Source of the DNA: Bromus sterilis
Taxonomy: Eukaryota; Streptophyta; Magnoliopsida; Poales; Poaceae
Length of the DNA: 64,000 nt
Direction: 5' to 3'
Assembly (NCBI GenBank): GCA_950022295.1
Contig: OX465595.1
Span: 225,583,770 to 225,647,769 of the forward strand
Below are positions 10,385 to 20,662 of this stretch, piece by piece (within the stretch, counting starts at the first letter, position 1; the number at the start of each line of letters is the position of its first letter). Both the position numbers and the translations under genes were made by a program. The notes beneath the pieces are model-generated. The model saw only the letters and a list, made by a program, of their open reading frames with translations, ran no database searches and was not told the origin of the DNA.

Positions 10385-11780
10385 CAATTCATTATTGGGA
10401 CAGGGCTCTCTGATAAATAGGAAAGCGTGCTCATTGAGTTCCTCCGTGAGAATCGGGACATCTTTGCATGGAAACCTTCTGACATGCCAGGCGTCCCGAG
10501 TGAACTCTCTAATCACCACCTTAAAACAGATCCCAATCTGAAGCCGGTAAAATAGTTCCTCCGTCGATTCAACGATGAGAGAAGAGATGTTATTGGAGAA
10601 GAGATAGCCCGGCTCCTAGCTGCCGGGTTCAACACGGAAGTTTTTCATCCAGAGTAACTGGCAAACCCGGTTCTCATTTTGAAAAAGAATGGGACTTAGC
10701 ATATGCGTATCGATTACACAGACCTAAACAAATCCTGCCCGAAGGATCCATTTTCTCTGCCCCGAATTGACCATATTATAGATTCAACTACAGGATGCGT
10801 GCTCCTGTGTTTCCTCGATGCCTAGTCTGGATATCATCAAATCAAGATGGTCGTAGAGGACCAGGAGAAGACATCTTTCATCACCCCCTTTGGATCTTTC
10901 TGCTATAATTTGATGCCTTTTTGTTTGAAGAACGCAAGAGCCACCTATCAACGGACGATGCAGAACTGCCTCAAGGAGCAAATTGGACGCAATGTGCACG
11001 CTTATGTGGATGATATAGTGATAAAATCCCAGTTAGCCGAATCCCTAATCTAAAACTTACGAGAAAATTTTAAGAATCTACGTACTTATCAGATGAAGCT
11101 GAACACGGCCAAGTGCACTTTTGGAGTCCCAGTTGGGAAACTCCTCGGATACATTGTATCTGAGGGAGGGATTGAGGCAAACCTAGAAAAAATCAGCGCT
11201 ATCATGGCACTTCAGAAGCCGACTTCAATCAAAGGGGTTCAGTGACTCACTGGGTGTGTGGCCTCCTTGAGCTAGTTCATAAGCCGGCTTGGAGAAAAAG
11301 CCATCCCATTATATCAGCTTCTGCGAAAGACTGAGAAATTCGTCTAGGATATAGAGGCAGATGAGGCGCTTGAATCACTAAAGAAGCAATTGTCCCAAGC
11401 ACCTACCTTAGCAGGTCCCAAACCCAAGGAACCTATGCTTCTTTACATAACAGCCAACAACCGAGTCGTCAGCGCTGCGGTCGTGGTTGAACGTAAAGAA
11501 GAGGGCAAGGAGCTTCCCCTCCAGAGACATGTCTACTATGTCAGCGAGGTTTTGACATCATCTAAGCAAAGATACCCACAATGGCAGAAGTTGGTCCTGG
11601 GAGTATTTATGGCAAGTCGGAAGATGAAGCACTATTTTCAAGAACATCTGATCACAGTAGTCAACTCAGCACCACTCTCCGACATTATCCAGAATCGAGA
11701 GGCTACTGGGTGAATTGCCAAGTGGGCCATCGAACTAGGGGCTTATCACATCAAGTACTAGCCACGAACAGCTATTAAAT
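10385..11780 (+). pseudogene. Element B reverse transcriptase and first RNase H, heavily decayed
   Basis: Translation in the protease frame shows RENRDIFAWKPSDMPG, then HMRIDYTDLNKSCPKDPF, then SGYHQIKM, then MPFCLKNARATYQR, and the catalytic block YVDD at 11,003-11,014. RNase H-like text follows (YITANNRVVSAAVVVE, RYPQWQKL). At least ten in-frame stops are scattered through it, many of the TAG or TGA type expected from decay of CAG, CGA or TGG codons. B is clearly the oldest pol in the window. Confidence 0.8.
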
Positions 11781-12327
11781 CCCAGGAACTGGTCGAATTC
11801 ATCAATGATTGGACGGTACTCCAGGCACTTCCTAAACAACCGACTACCAAGTACTGGACAATGCACTTTGATGGAAGTCGCCAGCTTCAGGGCTCAGGAG
11901 CTGGAGTCGTTCTCACTTCGCCAAGGGGGGAAAAATTTGTTATGTCTTACAGCTGCAATTCACCTGCACCAACAATGCAGCTGAATACGAAGCCCTACTC
12001 CATGGCCTCCGATTCGCACGTGAAATGAACATAAGCCGGGTCCAATGTTTTGGCGACTCTGGCCTTGTTTCCCAGCAAGTATCAGGGACATGGGACTCCA
12101 AGGACCCCCTTATGGCATCTTATAGGCGAGAAGTCTCAAGGCAAGCTGGATTCTTTACCGTCTACCAAGTGGACCATGTGGATCGTAGGAAAAATGAGGC
12201 AGCAGACGCACTATCCAGACTCGGTTCTCAACGAAAGTCGGTCCCACCAAATGTTTTCCTTGACATCTTGTCACATCCGTCTGTACAGCTCCCCACAGAA
12301 CAGGATATTGCAATACCAGATCCATAG
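11781..12327 (+). pseudogene. Element B second (archaeal-type) RNase H
   Basis: After the RT-linked RNase H comes a second RNase H-like region: FDGSRQLQGSGAGVV near 11,868, then after a frameshift near 11,935 the block NNAAEYEALLHGLRFA and the aspartate block FGDSGLV. The RKNEAADALSRLG segment near 12,190 closes it. Two RNase H domains in tandem are a hallmark of the Tat lineage of Ty3/gypsy elements, and this is the main reason for that assignment. Confidence 0.7.
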
Positions 12328-13620
12328 TAGGCTCTATTGGCCGCAATACATGCCACTCCCTTGTGTGTCGTGCTGTATTTGGACTACAAGACTCGGGACA
12401 TCCTGCCCACCGATGAGTTATTGGCCAGAAAAATCATCAGGCGAAGAAAATATTTTGTGATTATCAATGGAGAACTACACCGAGTCAGTCCTACCCAAGT
12501 CTTCCAGAGATGTGTTTCGCCAGAAGAAGGACGAGAAATATTAAACGAAATACATTCTTGAGACTATGGTCGTCACGCCGGCTCTCGGTCACTAGTATCC
12601 AAAGCTTATCATCATGGATTCTACTGGCCCATGGCTCATGCAGATGTAGAGGATATAGTCCAAAAATGCGATTGTTGCCAGCGGTATGCCAGGCAAGATC
12701 ACGTGTCGGCCCAAGAACTCAGAATGATTCCAATCACTTGGCCTTTTGCCGTCTGGAAGTTGATATGGTAGGGCATTTTAGGTGATCCAAGTGAGGAAAT
12801 ACTCACCTCCTGGTTGCGGTAGACAAATTCACCAAGTGGGTCGAAGTAGAGCCGGTCAGGAAATGTGATGCAACAATAGCACTCAAATTTTTGAAGAAAA
12901 TCATCTTCAGATTTGGTTACCCCCACGGTATTATCACTGAAAATGAAAGCAATTTGTCAGAGGGTGAGATGGAACAATTTTGCGGAAGGAAGCATATACG
13001 GCTTGATCTTGCATCCGTAGCCCACCCGCAGTCCAATGGACAAGCTGAGAGGGCTAATCAGGAACTATTGCATGGCATTAAACCCGACTCCGCATTCCTT
13101 TAATAAGAACGTCGGGTTGTTGGGTCAAGGAGTTAACCTCTATGCTCTGGAGTATCAGGACTACGCCCAACAGGTCAACTTGTCTTACACCTTTTTTCCT
13201 TGTTTATGAGCAGAAGCTGTCCCCCCAAGCGAAATCCGTCCCGACTCGCCTCGAGTTACTGCATATGTTGAAGCTGACAATGAACAAGCAAGACATGACT
13301 CTTTGGACGTCGTCGATGAAGAACGAGATTTAGCGGCAGCTAAGTCGGCTATCTACCAACAAGACCTGCGGAGATACCATAGTCGACGCATCAAGAGTCG
13401 GACCTTTCAAGACGGGGACTTAGTGCTGCGACTGATATAAAAAGGAAAAGGATGCACAAGTTATCCCTGCCTTGGGAACGGTCGTTTGTGGTAAGCAAGA
13501 ATTTGTACAATGGATCCTACTACTTATTTTATATACGCGAGCGAACTTCCACGCGCAAGTCCAAAGAAGACACTCTCAGGCCGTGGAATATAGCCAAGCT
13601 CCGTCCCTATTATACTTAAG
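12328..13620 (+). pseudogene. Element B integrase, fragmented
   Basis: The zinc-binding N-terminus is visible in pieces: HAGSRSLVSKAYHHGFYWP and CDCCQRYA near 12,560-12,690. The core follows in several frames, with GYPHGIIT and NGQAERANQELLHGIKP (carrying the catalytic Glu) at about 12,915 and 13,030-13,085. A late block IRTTPNRSTCLTPFFLVY lies near 13,155-13,205. Numerous frameshifts and stops make it non-functional. No chromodomain is seen. Confidence 0.7.
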
Positions 13621-14186
13621 TAGTCAGGAATGTTCTTGTAAGCCAATGTAAGATGTCAGCAATAAAACCGACTCGTTCTTCTTTTTTTCCGACTTCTGTT
13701 TTCCTTTATTCAAGTTGGTTTGTTTTCCTGCCGATTTCCTTTATCTTGCATTGCATTAAATTATTGCATATAACTCCCTGGAACCTGCAAGGACTGATCA
13801 TCTCTTCCCTGGAACATGGCGTGTATATTTTTGTATTTAGAGACCGTGGGGGTTTGAAGGTCTCTTAACTTCAAATCTTCAACTGGGGACTCGGCATATA
13901 CATGAATTTAGCCTACAATGCCTTATTTGCCTGTAAGCTAATGCAAACTCGTACTTATATGACCTATGTGACCCATTATAGAGTAAACATTAGCAAACCC
14001 TATAAGGGTTTTGATGAGTTTTACTCTATCAATCGACAACACTAGAATAAGTCATGCGATGCTTGCTTACAGAGAAGTTTCGACTCAAGCGCAAACTAAG
14101 TGGCTAGCATTTCTTTTCTACGAGACAAGCAGAGTCCTCCTAATCAAGGAGTCGGTTTTGTGTTGAGCTCGTATTTTTAGGGATAC
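13621..14186 (+). other. Element B region downstream of pol
   Basis: No gene supported. It contains the phrases ccgactcgttc and gtgggggtttgaagg typical of the B/A spacers. It ends in gatac (14,182-14,186), the left target-duplication copy of element C, and continues at 56,642. Confidence 0.5.
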
Positions 14187-16767
14187 TGTCAGAACCCCAA
14201 CTTGGGTAAGTGCTCGGGTTTGAGTGCCCCTTTGCATCATGTGAAGAAAATCAAAAGAAAATCAAAAATGGGGAAAAGAAAAGCCCTGATAAATTAATTC
14301 AAGTGGCGAGATAAAAATATTTTTCCAAAAATCATTTGAACATTTGGAAAATTCCTATAAATGATGGTGATCATTTCAAAAGTTGTTTGGGTTCATTCCC
14401 ATGCCCAAGGAAATTTCTAAAATTCAAAAGGTGCCATGGAAATTAAATTAACCCCTAATTGAATTGAAATTCAAATTGATTGAATTTCAAAAATGGCCAA
14501 AAGTCTTAAGTGGCTTGCTACTGGCCACCTAAGATTTATAAAAATATTTGGGCATTTTTATAAAATGCTATGGTATTTTTACCAGAGCAAAACAAATAAC
14601 AGAAATAAAGAAAAGAAGAAGAAAAGAAAGAGAAAACACCCTGGCCTTTGGCCCAACTAGTTTATTTTTCCAGCCCACCTAGCTCTTCCCCTGGTCCAGC
14701 CCACCAGGGGTACCGTCGTCTTCTTCACGGCGCCAGAGCAGGCAGCTCGCCGCCGTGGCGAGCATGCCCACGACGCCAGGGCCACCTAGGCCTCTTCCCC
14801 TCTCTCCAGGGCGCCACGAGACGCCCATAGCAGCCCCGCACCCTTTCCCCCACCTTCTGCTCGCTCTCCCTCTCTCTTATGCAGCTTCCCTCACGCGTCC
14901 AGAGAGCGCCGCTGTGCGCCGTCGCAGCCAACGACGACGAGCCGCTGCACCGCCTTGTCCATCGTCTCCGCAGCGTTCATCTTCGTCGTCCCGAGCACTC
15001 AATCGAGCCGAATCCGCAGCGGCGACGACGCCAGCTTCGCGAGAAGCTCCGGCCACCCGTGAAGCTCCGACGAGAAATACTCCGCTGTCTCGCCTCCTCC
15101 GGCTTCCCCGAATCCTCCAATGTCCTCAGGGTGAGCTCCACTGCGATTTTCCCTATGGCCTGCTCCTCCCCGCACCCTTTGCTGTCGTCGCCGCCTTCTG
15201 TTGCTTCGGCCGGCGCGCCCTTTTGACCTAGCCGAGCTCCAGTGCACCCCGCGATGCCCCGATGGCCTAAACGGGCGCGCGCAGTCAAGGGTTACGCCCC
15301 AGTACCCTTCTAACCCCCTCCCGTGCCCAATTTCGCTGCTCCGGCGAAGCTCCGGCGAGCCAGAGCTCACCGGCGCCGTTAAACCCTAACCCCTGGCTAA
15401 TGACCCACTAACCCCCTAAACCCTAGTCACTAATAGTGGGCCCCATCCCTTAACTAACCACTGTTAGTTTATAACTAACAGGGAATTAACCCCCCCCTCT
15501 CACTGACCTCAGGGCCCCACTGGCAAGAGCCCTGTGACATCACCCACACGTCACCCTGACGCAATAAAAAGAAAAGAGATTAAAAGAATTAAAGAAAATC
15601 CAGAAATTGCAGAAAAATAGCTAAACTTTGGAAATTCATAGAAAATTCATATTAACTTCAAATTGGACAAATAATGTATGAAAAATGATCAGCAGAAAAT
15701 TCTCTATCCAAATATCCAACTTTCAACCATGTTTGAGTTGATCTTAAATTGGGACCGGTAGCTTTTGCTATTTGGTTTAATTGAATTTATTTCAAATAAA
15801 ATGCAAATGCTATTCCAACTTTAACCATTGCAATGCAAACATCATCACTTGAACATCAGAGGCATATCATACACATGTCAAGATGGTTTACAAAGATCAA
15901 ACAATAGCAAATGCAACTTGGCTAATTTGAACAACATTTGGAGTTCGAATTTGAATTAACTTTTCAAATCAACTTCAATGAACATGTGACAAATTGAACC
16001 TAGGTCACATCAATACCATGCCATGCTACATTATGCATCTTGATTGTGCATTGCAATGTAATGTTTACATTGTTGTTGTTCTGGTGTTTTCTTTGTTTGC
16101 TCGATAGAAGTGGAACCGGAACCGGAGGCCACCCCCTTCGTTGAAGACACCGTACCGAACCTCATCAGCAAGGCAAGCAAACCCCATTGATCATGTCTAT
16201 AAAAACCTACTTCCCTCTCAGTCTCGCTTATGCATGTTTAGGAGATCACCGAGACACGTTCTTTCGCATAGTTGAACCTATTCCGATGCATGACCTATCA
16301 TTTTGTCACCGTATTAAGAAAACCACAATCCTAGCAGATATAGCAGTTGGATGATGAGCATGTGGCCCCTGCAACTGTTACTGCTTATTGTTGCTTAGTG
16401 ATATAATGAGGTTACTTTGTTTGTTTGTCGGGATGGATATTCATAATGGTGCTAATGATAACGTGTTGGTGAATCCACCCTAAACAAAGGTGAATGATGA
16501 GAGGTTGTGTAGGAGTACACAGTGGGTTGTCTCGTTGAACACTGCCCTAGGCCCCGAGTTCCTGGTTTGTGATCCAAGACAAAGAGTATGACCACATGTA
16601 GGGTTTATGGGAGCCCCATTTGGCCTCTTTACGTACCCGATCCGGTCCAGGAGTCACACTAGATTCAGGCTTTCCATTTGACTTATGCATAGATATGTGG
16701 GTGGTCCTGTGAGGCAGCGAAACCATCTGTCAAAGGTGGCGTCTCGGTCCCTTGCATTATCTGAGTC
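14187..16767 (+). repeat. Element C 5' LTR, left part
   Basis: Begins TGTCAGAACCCC and matches the 3' LTR from 52,732. It is interrupted after gagtc (16,763-16,767) by element D; the LTR continues at 46,485. By eye the first 140 bases differ from the 3' LTR at about eight positions. It contains a GC-rich block (separate entry) and AT-rich flanks. Confidence 0.92.
14640..15400 (+). other. GC-rich, exon-like block inside element C 5' LTR
   Basis: A sharp switch from AT-rich DNA to about 760 bp of GC-rich, gene-like sequence. An open frame of 158 codons (14,755-15,231) starts MASMPTTPGPPRPLPLSP and is Pro/Arg/Ser-rich; the 3' LTR copy (53,301-53,777) is open for exactly the same 158 codons. A strong splice-donor-like string, cctcagggtgagctcc, lies near 15,125. 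I take it as transcribed leader rather than proven protein, because GC-rich frames stay open by chance. Confidence 0.5.
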
Positions 16768-17475
16768 TGTTGACACCCATTTTGGCAAAAATACAAATGT
16801 GACGTAAATGATTTTGAAAAGTGTCCGCTCAATGTAAATGAAAAAAAAATTATATAAAAATAAAATAAATCAATCTCTATAAAAATATATATCCCCAGAG
16901 AAAATAATAGCTACAGGACACATGATTTGCACGCATGCCATCATCGGCGGCGAGTTTCTAGTGCCGACAACAAATTATAATTGGCGGCACAAATATTGCC
17001 AAAATATTGATGATATCCATCAACAAGATGAAATATCGACGTAATATGTAGAAAATACATCATGCTAGTAAAATATATACCGGCGTATTTTGTTAAATAC
17101 TCGTATATCACATGTGATACTAAACCTAAAGTCGTATGCAAATTAATTAACGTGCATATCCATACCATAAACCTTAATGAGTCGTTAATAGCTAACCAAG
17201 ACTTAGCCCATAAAAAATGTTGCCATATTGTTGCATGGCTGTTGCATGCATGCAGACGGTGGTGCCAAGGCCCACAAGTTGATTAAATTAAAAAAAATGG
17301 AGGGAGCCCATCGGCTAATGACAAGCATGCATGTGGCCGGTTCAAACCTCAGTCAAGTAGTGATTAAGAAATAAAGAAAGAAAAGAAAAGGAGGACCGCT
17401 CCCATGCTCCCACGACGGCTCCCACGATCTGGCAACGTGGGTTCGTGCGCAACAGCGCTTCGTTGCTGCCCGCCC

Positions 17476-17484
17476 CTATAAATA
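17476..17484 (+). promoter_or_regulatory. TATA box in element D 5' LTR
   Basis: The sequence ctataaata in the context gcccctataaataatagcc is kept identically in the 3' LTR (43,527-43,535). It lies about 710 bases into the LTR, with a CT-rich leader downstream, as expected for a plant core promoter. Confidence 0.6.
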
Positions 17485-17849
17485 ATAGCCCAGAATAACA
17501 GCGTTGGCCCTGCTCATTCCATACAAGGCGAATCGCTGCTCATTTTTCCTAGCACCTCGCTGCTGCTTTCTTCCGCACATACACATACACGCTGCTCATC
17601 TACATATATGTCGTTGGCCGCTCGTCGTCGGCGTTGCTAGTCGTCAGCTGTTCAACACTCACGCTACTCGCGTTGGTTGTTTAGCATCTGCCGGCCGGCC
17701 GTTCGATATCCACGAATCCCGTACACCGTTGTTTCATCCATTCATCCATCAACACACAAGGCAAAGTAAGACTATGGCTATCCTTGCTTTTCCTCTCATC
17801 TGACGTGTATCTTTCATGTTTATTGCTCTATATGCCTCATATATGCATC

Positions 17850-18920
17850 TTGATTGGTCTTATGGTGATCTTCCATGTTGATACAATTGAAGATTGTTAA
17901 ATAATCAAATATGCATCTTGATTGGTCTCATGGTGATCTCCCATGTTGATACAATTCAAGATTGTAAAATAGTCAAATATGTTGTCTTGATTGCTCTCAT
18001 GGTAATTTTTCCATGTTGATACAACTCAAGAATAGAATTAAAATATGTTGCCATGGTGATCTTCCATGTTGATACAACTCAAGATTAGAAAATATGTTGT
18101 CTTGATTGGTCTCATGGTGATCTCCCATGTTGATACAATTCAAGAATAGAAATAATATGTGTTGTCTTGATTGGTCTCATGGTAATCTTCCATGTTGATA
18201 CAACTCAAGATTAGAAAATATGTTGTCTTGATTGGTCTCATGGTGATTTCCCATGTTGATACAATTCAAAAATAGAAAGAATATGTTTTTTCTTGATTGG
18301 TCTCATGTTAATCTTCCATGTTGATACAACTAATGTTAGAAAATATGTTGTCTTGATTGGTCTCATGGTGATCTCCCATGTTGATACAATTCAAGAATAA
18401 ATATATGTTCATCTTGATTGATCTCATGGTGATCTTCCATGTTGATACAATTCAAGAATAAATATATGTTCATCTTGATTGGTCCCATGGTGATCTTCCA
18501 TGTTGATACAACTGAAGGTTAGAAATATGTTGTCTTGATTGGTCTCATGGTGATCTCCCATGTTGATACAATTCAAGAATAAATATATGTTCATCTTGAT
18601 TGGTCTCATGGTGATCTTCCATGTTGACACAACTCAAGAATATAAAAAGAATGCATGTTATCTTGATTGGTATCATGGCAATCTCCCATGTTGATACAAC
18701 GCAAGAATAATACAAATAATCAAATATGTTATCTTGATTGGTCTCATGGTGATCTTCCATGTTGATACAACTCAAGAATATAAAAAGAATGCATGTTATC
18801 TTGATTGGTCTCATGGCAATCTCCCATGTTGATACAACGTAGAAATAATACAAATAATCAAATATGTTATCTTGATTGGTCTCATGGTGATCTTCCAAGT
18901 TGATACAAATCAAGAATAGA
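17850..18920 (+). repeat. ~63-bp minisatellite in element D 5' LTR, 17 units
   Basis: The unit has the core ccatgttgatacaa(c/t)tcaag, then a variable AT-rich part, then cttgattggtctcatggtgat. I count 17 copies of the ccatgttgataca core here. Unit length varies from about 54 to 72 bp, with two alternating subtypes (…cttccatg and …ctcccatg). The minus strand gives an open frame of repeating HHETNQDN peptides, which I regard as a by-product. Confidence 0.9.
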
Positions 18921-20558
18921 AGTAGAAAAAACCTCACCATGTTGTGATCTCATAAAGTCCCACCTGATAGAAATTAGGACATATTTGCTCCATACGAGAT
19001 TATTGTTTAGGCTCCACATACATGAGATATTGTTGCACTAGGTGATGCTAACAGTGGTACGAAGATGAGATTAAATGAAATAATACGTGCTTGGTTTTGT
19101 TATATCTACACAAATCAAGCCGTTCCAAATATACACATCTCATTAAATCATCCCTCTAGTTTGATCATATTAACACGAATTAAAGGGCGCATATATTTCG
19201 TGTCAGGAAAACTAGTGGCTTGAACCGATAAAAAGTAAATAAACAAAGAAAGTAGTGCTCATTAAATCGCACTCCCCACATACAAAATAAACATGGCAAT
19301 CAAATACTCATGTAAGATAATTACTCCATGCATTGTTTAGTCTCATATAACTAAACTGAGTTGATAATCTACATCATGCTCATGAAACATATAAACTGAT
19401 ACATGCTCTTGTTTGGCTACACTGCAAGAATACATTCTATGTTATGATAGTGATAGTACAAATAAAGAGAAATCACCATGCTCCATTTGGTTATGCTACA
19501 CGTGGGCATATTGCTACACGGCTTTGGCCATAATACGAGTGAAGTGAAACTGCATTAAAACATTCTCATATAATTATGGCATTAGTTTCTCATATAAACT
19601 ATTTGGAATCATATTACACCATTAATCACATGCGGTTATGATCGCATCATGCACTACATATAGGTGTAGGCATATAAAAGCTAAACGTGAGTTAAAATAT
19701 ACAATTGCATATAAGCATTGAATTTCTCATGTTATAAGGAAATCTCCCATATAGATTAAATCAGAAAACACATTCCTCTCATATACGTGTGTGTGTGTGT
19801 GTGTGCATATACATAATTAAATGATAACTAGGATCATAGCCTATGTTATTTGCACTGAATATAACGTAGTGCATCCTTGACCTCTATATATATTATGGCC
19901 TGCCCATATCAGCTTAATTAATGCAATGCTATATACGTTGCTACAAAATTAAACAAGATATTTTCTCCATTCCATGCATGCATATAGAAATCACATGCAT
20001 GATAAACTTGGCTCACAAAATGAGTCATACCATATATTGCACATGTGCTTGCTAAACTAGCTTATTAACCATTAAAATGCTCATATAACATAAACAATAC
20101 TCATTATCAATTTTCAAACGGTTAATGAACTAGGTAAGAAATAGTCAAGTCATGTTCGTGCTATAAAAAATCATATATATGATCAAATGATGACCATTTT
20201 GCTATCCATATATTAGCATAGGCATACTTCATGGCTCCCCGACTACGCCGACATCGACGACAGCAAGGAGGACTTTTATTGTACATTTTGTAGTTTTCTT
20301 TTACTTCTACATTTTGTAATACCCATATGTTGCAATGCTATGTAATAGATAGGTTGGAATTCTTAATCAGGGGTTTTCTCTTCGAAGATGTAATTAACAG
20401 TTCTTTTATGTAAATGTAAGAGTTCTTGAAATAAAGTACTCGCAATGTTTGATATCCATTTTATTTATGTACGCATTTAACTTATTCACTCTGTATCAAT
20501 GACGTGGACGTGTTAGTATTATTATTATTTATTCGATCGCCCCATTTTCCCGTCATCA

Positions 20559-20582
20559 GATTCTGGCACGCCCAGTGGGACC
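20559..20582 (+). other. Element D primer-binding site
   Basis: Directly after the LTR: a short ga spacer, then TTCTGGCACGCCCAGTGGGA. It has the TGGC...CCC(A)GTGGGA shape of plant Ty3/gypsy primer sites. I do not assign the tRNA. Confidence 0.65.
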
Positions 20583-20662
20583 TATTTTTTTCCCTCATCT
20601 CTGAATTCCAACATAGGATTGTAACATATGATTTCACGAGATAAATATATCAAAAAAATTCT

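Larger units (their letters stand above)
16768..20558 (+). repeat. Element D 5' LTR
   Basis: A 3,791-bp LTR. Order: AT-rich start; TATA box at 17,476-17,484; a GC-richer leader to about 17,800; a 17-unit minisatellite (17,850-18,920); AT-rich DNA with a (GT)n run near 19,787-19,804 that is longer than its partner at about 45,710-45,725; and a 3' end CCCGTCATCA. The open frame 17,504-17,803 in the leader shows no known domain. Confidence 0.92.

Noticed and set aside
17850..18920. Regularly spaced repeats that at first sight resemble a CRISPR array
   Set aside because: Unit length varies, the 'spacers' are themselves repeated variants, and the array lies in a plant LTR and is present in both LTRs. 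It is a minisatellite.
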